Assembly (NCBI RefSeq): GCF_000758665.1 | Contig: NZ_CP009285.1 | Coordinates: 3,348,001 to 3,412,000 of the forward strand | Source of the DNA: Paenibacillus borealis | GTDB lineage: Bacteria; Bacillota; Bacilli; Paenibacillales; Paenibacillaceae | Length of the DNA: 64,000 nt | Direction of reading: 5' to 3' | Part shown: positions 11,212 to 20,461 of the stretch, one piece after another | How positions within the stretch are numbered: the stretch's first letter is position 1 | Layout: every line of letters begins with the position of its first letter | Position numbers and translations under genes: made by a program | The notes under the pieces: model-generated | The model's input: the letters and a program-made list of their open reading frames with translations, nothing else | Told to the model about the DNA's origin: nothing | Databases searched by the model: none

Positions 11212-12117
11212 GTGAACGATAACTTGAAGCAAGCGTACGTGCGGCTTGGATTAACTGAAACCGTAACCAGAGAGGAACTGAACAAGCGGTTCGATCTGCT
11301 CTTGAAGCGCAGACGTACCCTTTCAACGGATGAAGAGATCGCGGACTATGAAGCGGATTTCCAGTCGTACAAGCTTATTCTGGATACTTGGGACGAGCAG
11401 GAGATTCAAGAAGCGGAAGACCAGCGTCTGGCCAAATACGGGCGGTTCTCCGGGACTGCAAGCAAATGGGAACGCTTTATGCGGCTGTACAGAACACATG
11501 TTATTCTATCCATCATCGCAGTGCTTGTGCTGATTTTTGGCGGGAAAGCACTGTACGATAACTATCAGCATAGACAGTATCTTGCTTCACTGCCGCCGGT
11601 GGATGCGACCATTATGTTCGTGGGTAATTTCGGGGCTAAGGACAGCAGCGGGGATACAGCGGCATTGGAACAAGCGGTCATTGACGCTTATCCGCAGTGG
11701 AAGCGGGTAGAGGCGACCATTGTGTATCTGCCCAAGACCGGGGAAGGCGCTGATACGCTGGATATGAACCATATGCAGAAAGCTGTGGTCGAGCTGGCGG
11801 CCAACCGGCCGGATATCGTCATTATGGATGATGCCACCATTGAGTGGATCGGGGGACAGGCCGGATTCCAGAATCTCGAATCCATTACGGCGGACGGCAA
11901 GCTGGCTGCTGACGATGCACGTATGAGATGGGGAACGAATGAAGATACCGGCAAGCGCGAGCTGTATGGTGTCGATATTATGGACTCTCCGTTCATATCT
12001 GCACTGCCCATTGACTATAATGTGAAATCGATTATTATCGGTGTGCTTGGCGAAGACAATAAGGACAAGACGATTGAGTTTGTGAAGCATATTGCGGAGG
12101 AACAAGCCGCGAAGTAA
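11212..12117 (+). CDS. Membrane protein with J-domain-like N-terminus and extracytoplasmic domain
   Basis: A 301-residue protein of unknown function. Residues 1-60 look like a helical J-domain-like segment (A-Y-V-R-L-G-L...K-R-F-D-L-L-L-K-R-R-R) but lack the His-Pro-Asp loop, so it should not activate DnaK. One transmembrane helix spans about 96-112. The C-terminal part (about 125-300) is a mixed alpha/beta domain, probably outside the cell, that is vaguely like a solute-binding lobe. GTG at 11212 is eight bases after AAAGGAG; the overlapping ATG one frame away stops at once. It is a single-gene unit ended by the hairpin at 12163. Confidence 0.7.
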   Translation: MNDNLKQAYVRLGLTETVTREELNKRFDLLLKRRRTLSTDEEIADYEADFQSYKLILDTWDEQEIQEAEDQRLAKYGRFSGTASKWERFMRLYRTHVILSIIAVLVLIFGGKALYDNYQHRQYLASLPPVDATIMFVGNFGAKDSSGDTAALEQAVIDAYPQWKRVEATIVYLPKTGEGADTLDMNHMQKAVVELAANRPDIVIMDDATIEWIGGQAGFQNLESITADGKLAADDARMRWGTNEDTGKRELYGVDIMDSPFISALPIDYNVKSIIIGVLGEDNKDKTIEFVKHIAEEQAAK

Positions 12118-12162
12118 ATAGAATACAGAGAACAGCATATCTGAATATCTGAAAATATCAAA

Positions 12163-12210
12163 AAACCTCTCTTTCAATGGATGTTCACATCCATTTCGGA
12201 AGAGAGGTTT
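12163..12210. terminator. Bidirectional terminator
   Basis: AAACCTCTC / GAGAGGTTT with an inner ATGGATG / CATCCAT stem, between convergent genes (J-domain-like membrane protein and pdxK). A and T runs lie on both sides. Confidence 0.85.
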
Positions 12211-12221
12211 ATTTGCTGTTC

Positions 12222-13034
12222 CTATTTCTCCAGGCGATAGCCGCCGTGGAATACAGGGCCGACATACTGATTGAAGGCATAGCCGTTGCGGATGGCTGCG
12301 GACACGAAGTCCTTCGCCTTAACTACGGATTCCTTCACCGATAAACCGTTAGCCAGACCGCCGGTAATAGCGGCGGCGAAGGTGCAGCCGGCTCCATGAT
12401 TGTGGGCGGGTTCGATTTTGGCCGTCTCCAGAACGGTATATTCGCTGCCGTCGAAGAAGATATCGATCGCCTTATCTCCGCCCAGTGCCTTGCCGCCTTT
12501 GACGACAACATTCTTGGTGCCGAGCTGATGGATCAGGCGGGCCGCTTCCTTCATCTCTTCCAGGGTAGTCAGCTTGCCCAGACCCGAGAGGACACCAGCT
12601 TCGAACAGATTCGGTGTAGCTACAGTAGCCAGAGGGAGCAGCAGATCGCGGATTGCATTCGCGCTCTCCGGATTCAGCACTTCATCCTCGCCTTTGCAGA
12701 CCATCACCGGGTCAATAACCACATTAGTCTGCAGATTGTTCTTGATCGCCTGCTCGGCAACCTGCACAATTTCGACACTGCCCAGCATACCCGTCTTCAT
12801 CGCGTCTACGGGACCGCCGGCGAAGATCGTTTTGAGCTGCTCTGCGACGATTGCGGCATCAATCGGATATACATTATGGTGCCAGCCCCGGTCGGGGTCC
12901 ATGGTAACGATTGTAGTCAGTGCACTGAAGCCATAGGTGCCGTATTCCTCAAAGGTTTTGAGGTCAGCCTGAATGCCTGCGCCTCCGCTGGAGTCACTGC
13001 CGGCAATGGTTAAGGTTTTGATGATTTTTGACAA
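12222..13034 (-). CDS. pdxK: Pyridoxine kinase, ThiD-related PdxK type
   Basis: A 270-residue ribokinase-fold enzyme that phosphorylates pyridoxal/pyridoxine (vitamin B6 salvage). It begins with the T-I-A-G-S-D-S-S-G-G-A-G-I-Q-A-D-L-K motif shared with HMP kinase ThiD and has the anion-hole motif H-G-A-G-C at 213-217, including the active-site Cys217. By memory its sequence follows Bacillus subtilis PdxK (YwdB) closely along its whole length, including N-Q-Y-V-G-P near the C-terminus, more than ThiD. The start is TTG at 13034, nine bases after AAGGGG. A ThiD-like activity on hydroxymethylpyrimidine is possible as a side reaction. Confidence 0.9.
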   Translation of the reverse strand: MSKIIKTLTIAGSDSSGGAGIQADLKTFEEYGTYGFSALTTIVTMDPDRGWHHNVYPIDAAIVAEQLKTIFAGGPVDAMKTGMLGSVEIVQVAEQAIKNNLQTNVVIDPVMVCKGEDEVLNPESANAIRDLLLPLATVATPNLFEAGVLSGLGKLTTLEEMKEAARLIHQLGTKNVVVKGGKALGGDKAIDIFFDGSEYTVLETAKIEPAHNHGAGCTFAAAITGGLANGLSVKESVVKAKDFVSAAIRNGYAFNQYVGPVFHGGYRLEK

Positions 13035-13233
13035 AGGTAACGTCCCCTTTTTGTATATGGATGGTATGGTATGGAGCTTATTATAACAAATATCATGGCC
13101 GTAGTCCGCAAAAAAAGTACAAGCTCCCTAATCCGTCCTGTTATCTATGGTTTTGGGTGAGAACAAGGGTTTCAATTCCGTTACACTGCATATCATGGTA
13201 GCAAAACGGATTTTTATTGCTCAGGAGGCTGCC

Positions 13234-14355
13234 ATGATAGAAATCAGCTTATGTATGATTGTCCGCAATGAAGAAAAGAGCCTGCCCCGCTGCCTTACTT
13301 CCATTGGAGCGATTGCGGATGAGATTATCATTGTGGATACAGGCTCGACGGACAAAACGAAGGAAATTGCAGAAACCTTCGGAGCGGTGATTTATGATTT
13401 TACCTGGATAGATGATTTCTCGGCTGCCCGCAATTTCGCCTTCAGCAAGGCGACCAGGGAATACATCTTCTGGCTGGATGCGGATGACTACCTTAAGGAT
13501 GAGGATCATGCGCGGTTCAGGGAGCTGAAGCACGCTCTGCCGGAGAATGTGGACAGTGTGAACATGCAGTATAATCTTGCTTTTGACGGGGAGGGGAATG
13601 TGGTCACTTCCCTGCGGCGCAACCGGCTGGTCCGCCGGTCCTGCGGGTTCAAATGGATCGGCCCGGTGCATGAATACCTCGAGGTATACGGCCCTTCTTA
13701 CAGCAGTGATGTCTGCATTACCCATGAGAAAGACAAAGAGTACACGGACCGCAACCTGCGGATCTACCGCAAGCGGGTGGCTGAGGGAGAAGTCTTCTCT
13801 CCCCGGGATCAATATTATTATGCCAATGAGCTGCGCGATCATGGAATCCATGAGGAAGCTTGCCAATATTACGAGCAGTTTCTGAACGGGGGCCAAGGCT
13901 GGATCGAAGATAATATTCAGGCTTGCCTGCGGCTGGCCGAATGCCGGGAGCGGCTGGGTGACAAGGCAGCAGCGTTTACTGCGATTACCCGGACGCTCCA
14001 GTACGATTCTCCGCGTGCCGAGTTCTGCTGCCGGCTCGGTGCCTGGCATGTGGAGCAGGGCCAGCTTCACCCGGCGATCTACTGGTATGAGCTTGCTGTT
14101 ATGCTGCCGCGGCAGACAGAGTCGATGGGTGTGAAGAATGAGGCCTTCGCCACCTGGATTCCGAATCTGCAGCTTGCACTCTGTTATGACCGGCTGGGCC
14201 AGCATGAACGGGCTAATCATTTCAATGAAACTGCCCTGCTGCATCTTCCCAGCCATCCCAGCATGCTATACAACCGGACCTACTTCCAGAAGCTTCTGGG
14301 GGACAAATATGTTTCGCTGCAGCCGCAGGAGACCGCTGGGGAGAAGAAAGAATAG
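13234..14355 (+). CDS. Glycosyltransferase family 2 with C-terminal TPR region
   Basis: A 373-residue protein. The N-terminal GT-A domain shows C-M-I-V-R-N-E-E near residue 7, V-D-T-G-S-T-D at 34-40 and the metal/nucleotide-sugar D-A-D-D motif at 82-85. Residues about 200-360 are helical repeats of TPR type. This architecture is widespread in Bacillales (often called SunS/YfdH-like or tetratricopeptide GT2) and transfers a sugar to an unknown acceptor. Start: ATG at 13234 lies six bases after CAGGAGG; the frame is open 87 bases further upstream, but without a binding site. Confidence 0.85.
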   Translation: MIEISLCMIVRNEEKSLPRCLTSIGAIADEIIIVDTGSTDKTKEIAETFGAVIYDFTWIDDFSAARNFAFSKATREYIFWLDADDYLKDEDHARFRELKHALPENVDSVNMQYNLAFDGEGNVVTSLRRNRLVRRSCGFKWIGPVHEYLEVYGPSYSSDVCITHEKDKEYTDRNLRIYRKRVAEGEVFSPRDQYYYANELRDHGIHEEACQYYEQFLNGGQGWIEDNIQACLRLAECRERLGDKAAAFTAITRTLQYDSPRAEFCCRLGAWHVEQGQLHPAIYWYELAVMLPRQTESMGVKNEAFATWIPNLQLALCYDRLGQHERANHFNETALLHLPSHPSMLYNRTYFQKLLGDKYVSLQPQETAGEKKE

Positions 14356-14414
14356 CAGGGTTACTTAACAGCGGTACCGAAGCGGCGAATAAATGACAAA
14401 CCGGCCAAATGAAT

Positions 14415-14451
14415 AAAGGCGCTCCTCAAGCCGTAGCTTGGGAGCGCCTTT
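14415..14451. terminator. Bidirectional terminator
   Basis: AAAGGCGCTCC / GGAGCGCCTTT with inner CAAGC / GCTTG pairing, between the convergent glycosyltransferase and GH30 genes. Confidence 0.88.
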
Positions 14452-14459
14452 GTGTGTTT

Positions 14460-15806
14460 TTATTGGAACAGCAGCGTTTGGATGGCATGGGCCGGAATCG
14501 AGCCTTCCGCCAGCTGATCCCGGAAGTGCAGGGTATATGGCAGCTCGCTGTCCGTGCGGTTAAGTACGACCAAGGCATAAGTGCCGTCAGTATTGCGGAA
14601 TGCCGTAGTTTCGAATTTGTCGGTATATCTGGAGCTGCCCACACGAACGGCGCCCGGACGGATGTACTTGCTGAAATGGCCGATGTAATAGAATGAGCTC
14701 TCATAGATTACTTCATCCTTCAGGGTATCGCCGATAACCGGCGCATCGCAGAAGTTGCCTACGTGGTTCGGTCCGCCCTGCTCATCAAGGACGATATTCC
14801 AGTCGGTCCAGCTGGACATCCAGTTGTTCAGGTTGCCGATAATGTCATGGCCGTAACGTTCGCCTGTGTTCCACGAGCCGAGGTGTACGCCGCCTTCCTG
14901 GCAGCCTTCACTGAAGAACAGCTTCTTGTCAGGGAAACGTTCATGTACAGCGCTCAGGGCTTCGAAGTGGTCGCCGGAGTACCAGTGGAAGCAGATGCCC
15001 CAGATATATTTTGCCGCCTCCTGATCATTGAAAGCGGTCTTCGCCCGGTCATATACCCGTTCTTTATTATGATCCCAGATCATGATTTTGACATGGCCTA
15101 AGCCGGCTGCTTCCAGGGCAGGACCGAGATAATCACGTACGAAATCCTTCTCTTCCTCAGCGGTGTAAATGCAGGAATCCCAGATCTGCTTGGCTTTGGC
15201 TTCGTTCTGCACACTGACGGCCCAGATGTCGATGCCGGCTTCCGCATAAGCCTGAATGTATTTCACGAACATATTCGCCCAGGCTTCCCGGTATTCCGGC
15301 TTCAGCTTGCCGCCGTTATTCATTTCGCCGTTCGTCTTCATGAAAGCCGGCGGGCTCCATGGCGAGGAGAACAGCCGGAAGCTCTCACCCACGGAGTCAG
15401 CTGCACGTTTGATTAACGGAAGAATCGACTCCTGATCCCTGGAGATGTTGAACGTGGCCAGCTCCGGGTCAACACCCTCTACATAAGCATAGTTGCCTGT
15501 TGAGAAGTCGCAGCTCTGGATATGTGATCTGCACAGGGTGTAGCCGATGCCATGCTCCGGATGGAAGTAAGCGTCGATAATCTCCTGCTGTCTGGCCGGG
15601 CTGAGCTTGGCCAGCGTAACTGCAGATGCTTCTGTCAGTGCACCGCCGAAGCCTTCGATCTCCTGGTATTCCAGATCCTCATAGATATTAATTAACTCCA
15701 TTTCCTTCTCTTCGGAATCCGGCCGGAAGGACAGGGGCTGTAATTCAGTTAACCGGTCACCGGTTCCCTGGGCTGTCTGGATCACGCGAACTGTAGTGCT
15801 GCTCAT
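14460..15806 (-). CDS. Glycoside hydrolase family 30 (glucosylceramidase/beta-1,6-glucanase type)
   Basis: A 448-residue GH30 protein. It shows the early G-F-G-G-A-L-T-E-A motif, S-S-P-W-S-P-P-A-F-M-K, acid/base Glu202 in V-S-V-Q-N-E, and nucleophile Glu300 in F-F-S-E-G. The C-terminal 80 residues form the usual beta-sandwich. The motif set fits the subfamily containing glucosylceramidases and endo-beta-1,6-glucanases rather than GH30 xylanases, but substrate is not certain. No signal peptide is present. ATG at 15806 follows CAGGAGGT with a slightly long spacer. It is divergent from an AraC regulator. Confidence 0.9.
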   Translation of the reverse strand: MSSTTVRVIQTAQGTGDRLTELQPLSFRPDSEEKEMELINIYEDLEYQEIEGFGGALTEASAVTLAKLSPARQQEIIDAYFHPEHGIGYTLCRSHIQSCDFSTGNYAYVEGVDPELATFNISRDQESILPLIKRAADSVGESFRLFSSPWSPPAFMKTNGEMNNGGKLKPEYREAWANMFVKYIQAYAEAGIDIWAVSVQNEAKAKQIWDSCIYTAEEEKDFVRDYLGPALEAAGLGHVKIMIWDHNKERVYDRAKTAFNDQEAAKYIWGICFHWYSGDHFEALSAVHERFPDKKLFFSEGCQEGGVHLGSWNTGERYGHDIIGNLNNWMSSWTDWNIVLDEQGGPNHVGNFCDAPVIGDTLKDEVIYESSFYYIGHFSKYIRPGAVRVGSSRYTDKFETTAFRNTDGTYALVVLNRTDSELPYTLHFRDQLAEGSIPAHAIQTLLFQ

Positions 15807-15942
15807 AGTATTGTGTTACCTCCTGAAAGTTTGTAGGAATAGTCTCATTATAGAAGGTATTCTGCTGTACTTTGAAGAAACAATATGGTTAAGAACCTCA
15901 ACGATCTGGTCATGAGGCTATAATCAGAAAGGGTGATTTCTG

Positions 15943-16737
15943 GTGGGGACAACCGGTGTAGACATTCATCTCAGCTCATTTTCCCGGCATATCCAGCCGT
16001 TCTGGCATTTATTCCGTGAAGGGCTGGATACCTATATCATACGGCTTCAGGCAGAAGGAGAGTGTGAAGCGCTGATTGACGGGGAGATGGTCCCTGTAAT
16101 GCCCGGTGATCTGCTGCTGTTCCGTCCAGGCGAGCTCTACGATCTGCGGATCGGCGAGAAAGAGAGTCCGCTCGGCTTCAGTGCAGACTATTATGTCATG
16201 TGTACAGGTGATTGGGTGGATGAGTGGTGGAACAAGCAGGTGAGGGCCAAGAAATCCAGAATAGCTGAAGACAGCAAGCTGCACAGCATTTGGCAGCAAT
16301 TAATTCTGGAGAAGCGGAGGATTGACGGCGGCAGCCCGGAAATTCTTGAAGCGTTGTTCAAGGCATTATGCCTGCTGCTGGACCGGGCGATATTCGAAGC
16401 ACCGGCAGCATCGTCTTCTTCGCTCCTGCAGGGACTGAAGATCAAGAACTATGTGGAGGAGCATGCGACTTCGCCGATCCGGCTGGAGGATGTGGCCCGC
16501 CATGCGGGGATCAGCGTCACCCGGACGGTGCATCTGTTCAAGGAACAGTTCGGATATTCGGTGATGCAGTATGCGCTGCAAGTCCGCCTGGCGATGGCGC
16601 TGCGGCTGATGGACAACAGCAACTATACACTGGAGCGCATCGCGGAGGAGACAGGCTTCGGCAGCTATACCTATTTCCACCGGGTATTTCGTGAACGGTA
16701 TGGGGTTGCGCCGGGAGTATACCGGAGGCGTTCATAA
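15943..16737 (+). CDS. AraC-family transcriptional regulator (beside GH30)
   Basis: A 264-residue regulator with an N-terminal cupin-like sensor (V-M-P-G-D-L-L-L-F-R-P-G-E near residue 51) and a C-terminal AraC helix-turn-helix pair (about 165-262, ending G-F-G-S-Y-T-Y-F-H-R-V-F-R-E-R-Y-G-V-A-P). It is divergent from GH30, which it probably controls. The start is GTG at 15943 after AAAGGGTGAT. A possible extended promoter element, TATAAT at 15919-15924, precedes it. A hairpin terminator follows at 16753. Confidence 0.88.
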   Translation: MGTTGVDIHLSSFSRHIQPFWHLFREGLDTYIIRLQAEGECEALIDGEMVPVMPGDLLLFRPGELYDLRIGEKESPLGFSADYYVMCTGDWVDEWWNKQVRAKKSRIAEDSKLHSIWQQLILEKRRIDGGSPEILEALFKALCLLLDRAIFEAPAASSSSLLQGLKIKNYVEEHATSPIRLEDVARHAGISVTRTVHLFKEQFGYSVMQYALQVRLAMALRLMDNSNYTLERIAEETGFGSYTYFHRVFRERYGVAPGVYRRRS

Positions 16738-16752
16738 ATGTGCCGATGAAAA

Positions 16753-16794
16753 GGGGCATCCCAATCAGCCATTACCCGGCTATTGAGATGCCCC
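16753..16794. terminator. Hairpin terminator between convergent genes
   Basis: GGGGCATC / GATGCCCC extended inward by imperfect pairing (CAATCAGCC / GGCTATTG), between the AraC regulator and the SGNH hydrolase. Confidence 0.8.
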
Positions 16795-16814
16795 TATGTA
16801 GGTTTGTCCGGCAA

Positions 16815-17576
16815 TCAGTGTCCCGGCAACGCCGAGTTATCCAGCAGAAGCTGCGGTTCGCTTGTGCGGATGAAGTCCATGACCTTATCATAAATAATCC
16901 GGTGGCCTTCCCGGTTGGGGTGGATTCCATCCCGGCAGATAAACTTGGTGTAGTCCGGCTGCTGGAGGAAAGCGCCCCGTACATCAATGATCTTGGTCTT
17001 GGTGCTCTCGGCGACCTTGATAATTGCTGAATTATATCTCTCCTGCCACCAGTATATCTTAGTAACGCTGCCGAGGAATTTCATGATATTCACTTCCGAA
17101 TCCGGATTATTGCCGCTGACCCATTTGAAATAATTGTCCGCGTTCAGCGGAGGCAGACTCATCAGAATAGGAGTAATTCCCTGATTCTTCAGGAAATCAA
17201 TCATGTCGAGCAGCATCCGCTCGAATGCAGGGAAATCGGTTTTAGGACTATGCTCCGCCTCAGGATTGCTCGCAATCTCTCCCCAGTGATAGTCGCAGTC
17301 ATTGCCTCCGTATTCGATCAGCACCATATCCGGTTTGTCTTTCAGCACATCCCGTTTCAGGTTGCCGAAGCCCTTCATCAGCGTATTGCCGAATCTGGCG
17401 GTATTACGCATGGCTCCCTTAAGCTTGCCCTGCAGCAGGGACACGTAATTGTCCTCCAGAATGACATACTTGCTTCTGGCTTCATCATAGACAACACCCT
17501 TAGAAATAGAGTCTCCGCTTACCATATATTTAAACTCAAGCCCCGTGGCTTCCTTGTGCTCTTCGTTTGTATTCAT
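16815..17576 (-). CDS. SGNH/GDSL-family hydrolase
   Basis: A 253-residue esterase-like protein. Block I (V-S-G-D-S-I-S) holds the nucleophile Ser23, block III is Y-G-G-N-D with Asn92, and block V is D-G-I-H-P-N with the catalytic His. These are the four conserved positions of SGNH hydrolases, which remove acyl or acetyl groups from sugars or lipids. No signal peptide is present, so an intracellular role such as deacetylating imported oligosaccharides is plausible given the neighbouring glycosidases. ATG at 17576 follows GGAGGCGG; the frame is open upstream but lacks a binding site. The 205 bases between this gene and the one at 17782 hold only a weak GC-rich stem near 17700-17740. Confidence 0.85.
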   Translation of the reverse strand: MNTNEEHKEATGLEFKYMVSGDSISKGVVYDEARSKYVILEDNYVSLLQGKLKGAMRNTARFGNTLMKGFGNLKRDVLKDKPDMVLIEYGGNDCDYHWGEIASNPEAEHSPKTDFPAFERMLLDMIDFLKNQGITPILMSLPPLNADNYFKWVSGNNPDSEVNIMKFLGSVTKIYWWQERYNSAIIKVAESTKTKIIDVRGAFLQQPDYTKFICRDGIHPNREGHRIIYDKVMDFIRTSEPQLLLDNSALPGH

Positions 17577-17781
17577 TGTCCCGCCTCCGATAATCCTAGT
17601 GTATATATCTTTAGTGTAAACCATACATGGGGCAGTGCCTATGTACATATGTCATGGTTTCATGCTGCGGGTGCTTAAACGGAACTGCCGGCAGGCTGAA
17701 GAGGCCCGGCTCCGCAAATGCAGAGCTGGACCTCATTTAACTAATCCGCTTCTTGTTCCGCATATCATTTCTCACCGGGGC

Positions 17782-18885
17782 TTATCTCCTGCGCATTCTG
17801 AAGCTGCCGAGTCTTTGCAGGAGCGCTGATTTGGGCGGAGTGTTCACGGAGTTCCCTGTCAGGAAGCCTGCTGTGGTCTGCTCCATGATCCTGACACTAT
17901 TCTCCCAGGTCCAGGCCCGGGAATCGGCTTCTCCCCGGGAGGCAAGGCGGACACGGAGCGCAGGATCCTGAATCAGCCGGATGACATCCTCAGCAATCCG
18001 GTTCTCATACCTGTAGGATAGCAGGCAATTCTCTTCGTGGCGGGCATATTCCAGATTTCCTCCCGAGTATACGGACACAAGCGCAGCACCGCAACGCATG
18101 GCCTCAAGGCCCGGCAAAGATCCGGTGTCGAAAATACTGGAGCTGACAAAAATATCAGCCCCGTTATAGTGATAACAGAGTTCATCGTCATTCAGGGGAG
18201 TGAAAAAGCGGTATTTGCCGCTGGCCTTCATTTTTTGCAGCGAATCCGAACTGTAGAACTCATCCGGCGGACTGATGAAGTTGATATTTACCCCCGGGAC
18301 ATTATGTTTGACGATATCGAGCTGCTTCACCAGATAATCCTGCTCACGGTGCCAGGAGAAGCCGTTCTCCACTTTGCGCAGGATCGCGGTAATGTTCAGC
18401 GGCTCCTGAAGATTATGGCGGATGTGCATATTTTGAAAAGAGGAACTGATCCCTACGGGGACAATGCTTCCGCTAATTCCGTGACCGAGCTCAATTAACT
18501 CCTGCTGCCACTGGGACAGAACAATCAGCTTATCGGTGGTGTGATAGGAGGGAAAGGATACCTCATTCTGCGGCAGAAACAGCGGTTCGTAACAGAGGGA
18601 CAGGCGCACATGGATGCCCTTGCCGTTCTGGCTTGCAGCTTGTGATACCGGGACCGTTGTATAGAAATTCGAAACGATGATATCGCTGACCGGGAAATCA
18701 GATTCACGAAGCAGCGTATAATCGGTAATGTGCAGGGTGGAATGTACCTCATAAGAAACATCGCCTCCAAGCGGCATGAGGATGACCACATGGTGCCCCC
18801 TGGCGGTAAGACCATTCGTGAGCTCCACGAGCATGCGTTGTGCCCCGCCATGGCATAAGGTAAGAATGGGGAAAGTGAATCTCAT
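17782..18885 (-). CDS. Glycosyltransferase, GT-B fold (GT1/GT4-like)
   Basis: A 367-residue protein with the two-Rossmann GT-B plan. The N-terminus has L-C-H-G-G-A-Q-R-M-L-V-E-L-T-N-G-L, typical of GT4 acceptor-side loops. The C-terminal donor site shows G-S-L-P-G-L-E-A-M-R-C-G-A-A-L-V, the E-x7-E-like region of these enzymes. Donor and acceptor are unknown. ATG at 18885 follows GGAAGG; an upstream in-frame start at 18924 has no binding site. It is transcribed alone and divergent from a DinB-type gene. Confidence 0.82.
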   Translation of the reverse strand: MRFTFPILTLCHGGAQRMLVELTNGLTARGHHVVILMPLGGDVSYEVHSTLHITDYTLLRESDFPVSDIIVSNFYTTVPVSQAASQNGKGIHVRLSLCYEPLFLPQNEVSFPSYHTTDKLIVLSQWQQELIELGHGISGSIVPVGISSSFQNMHIRHNLQEPLNITAILRKVENGFSWHREQDYLVKQLDIVKHNVPGVNINFISPPDEFYSSDSLQKMKASGKYRFFTPLNDDELCYHYNGADIFVSSSIFDTGSLPGLEAMRCGAALVSVYSGGNLEYARHEENCLLSYRYENRIAEDVIRLIQDPALRVRLASRGEADSRAWTWENSVRIMEQTTAGFLTGNSVNTPPKSALLQRLGSFRMRRR

Positions 18886-19022
18886 GTATGATCCCTTCCT
18901 TTCTGACTCGAGAATCGCTTGCAAACATGCGATATGTATACTATTTTATTCATTGAATGGCGAAAAGTACCGGTTATACGGTGTTTTTGCAGCAAATGGG
19001 GGTTTGGAGGGAGCGGATCAGA

Positions 19023-19529
19023 TTGAGTGAGATTATCTTAGAATGTATGAGAAGGCTGGATCAGTCACTGGGCTATGTGGAGCTGGCGCTCGCTAAGCTG
19101 ACAGAGGAGAAAGTGTGGCTGCGGCCAAGACCCAAGATGAATGCCATCGGCAACCTCTGTCTTCATGTGGCAGGCAGTGAGTATCAGCATCTGGTCAGCG
19201 GAATCGGGGGCCGTGCAGCAGACAGGGACAGGCCGTCGGAGTTCTTAACACGGGGCGGAATCCCGCCGGAGGGACTGCTTGGAATGATGCGGGAAGTGAG
19301 AGAGGAGAGCTGGTCTGTCATCCGGGGATTGACCGAAGGGGATTTGCAGCGTGTTGTTGCCGTTCATTATCCCGAGAGCTCAGGAATGGAGGGCTACAGC
19401 TGGAGTATTCAAAAAATTCTGATCGGGGCGGCAGAGCATTACGCCTACCACACCGGCCAGATTGTATTCGCTGCAAAGCTGCTGCAGGAGGAAGAAATCC
19501 ATCTCCTGAACTGGCAGCATTATGATTAA
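19023..19529 (+). CDS. DinB-like protein (DUF1572 type)
   Basis: A 168-residue four-helix protein of the DinB/YfiT superfamily. The three metal-binding histidines expected for the fold are plausible at C-L-H-V-A, the mid-protein region, and the E-H-Y-A-Y-H-T-G-Q-I segment near the C-terminus. Members are thiol-dependent transferases or of unknown role. The start chosen is TTG at 19023, since GGAGGGAG precedes it and the family begins at this point; an in-frame ATG at 18957 would add 22 unrelated residues. The last four bases overlap the convergent TIM-barrel gene. Confidence 0.75.
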   Translation: MSEIILECMRRLDQSLGYVELALAKLTEEKVWLRPRPKMNAIGNLCLHVAGSEYQHLVSGIGGRAADRDRPSEFLTRGGIPPEGLLGMMREVREESWSVIRGLTEGDLQRVVAVHYPESSGMEGYSWSIQKILIGAAEHYAYHTGQIVFAAKLLQEEEIHLLNWQHYD

Positions 19530-20362
19530 TTGCGCAGATTGCGCAGCAGGTTAACGGTGTCCTTGATATCCAGCCCTGTCACTTCTTCCAGTGAAACGTC
19601 GATCATCGGCTTATGAGCCTCCAGCTTGTTCAGGAACTCTGTGGTGTGGAACAGCCCGCGTCCTGAAGCGCCGTGACGGATCCGGGAACCATCATCATAG
19701 ATATCTTTGAGATGTGCCAGAATGATCCGGTCACCGAACAGGCTGAAAGAACTGTCTACGATTTCATCCTGCAGATGAACCTCTTCACCAATCAGGTTGC
19801 AAGGGTCCAGTACCACACCAATGGAGCTGGAGGGAACCTCGTCGAGGATGCGGCGCATTTTGCCCGGGGAAGACAGCGTATGGGTGCTTACTCCTTCAAG
19901 CGCCAGGAACACCCCCCATTTCTCCGCTTCCTCTGCCAGCTCCTCGACCGTTGCCTTGAGGGCTTCCCAGCCGATTTCTTCATACCGGTAAGGATCGGAT
20001 TCCAGAAAAGTCGTTAATGCACCGGTCTCCGTAGCGACCATAGGTGCACCGAACTGGCGGGCATAGCGCAAGTGCTCCTTGAAGCGGTCAATCTCTACCC
20101 GCCGGATGGCAGGGTCGGGATGAATCGGATTAATATAGCAGCCCAGCACGCCAATACGGATGCCGGCTTTATCGAACTGCTCACCGATATAGGAAGCCAG
20201 GCCGGGGCTAAGCTTGCCGGGAGACAGATCAATATCCTGAATGGCTTTGGCCAGGGCGAGCTGTACGAAGTCGATATTGTAGGTCTGTAGGGTGGCGGTC
20301 AATTCTTTAAGCGGCAGGCAGCCAGCTGTATGTGCCAAAGTTCCGTAACGAATGATGAACAT
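19526..20362 (-). CDS. Sugar phosphate isomerase/epimerase-like TIM barrel
   Basis: A 278-residue protein of the AP-endonuclease-2/xylose-isomerase-like TIM-barrel superfamily (IolE, IolI, UlaE relatives). Expected metal ligands are visible: Glu in V-A-T-E-T-G, Glu in L-A-L-E-G-V, Asp in V-V-L-D-P-C-N, His in I-L-A-H-L-K-D and Glu in V-S-L-E-E. It likely interconverts a keto sugar or inositol derivative. The start is unusual: the ATG at 20362 directly abuts AAAGGAG with no spacer, so initiation may use a nearby rare codon (ATC/ATT at codons 3-4) or a weaker upstream site. Confidence 0.78.
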   Translation of the reverse strand: MFIIRYGTLAHTAGCLPLKELTATLQTYNIDFVQLALAKAIQDIDLSPGKLSPGLASYIGEQFDKAGIRIGVLGCYINPIHPDPAIRRVEIDRFKEHLRYARQFGAPMVATETGALTTFLESDPYRYEEIGWEALKATVEELAEEAEKWGVFLALEGVSTHTLSSPGKMRRILDEVPSSSIGVVLDPCNLIGEEVHLQDEIVDSSFSLFGDRIILAHLKDIYDDGSRIRHGASGRGLFHTTEFLNKLEAHKPMIDVSLEEVTGLDIKDTVNLLRNLRN

Positions 20363-20461
20363 CTCCTTTGGAATTCTATGGATTTATATTTATAATATTA
20401 AATGCGCTTACAGTGTCTTGCAATGATAAAGAAGTTTATGAGAAACGGGAGGAACCGATTA

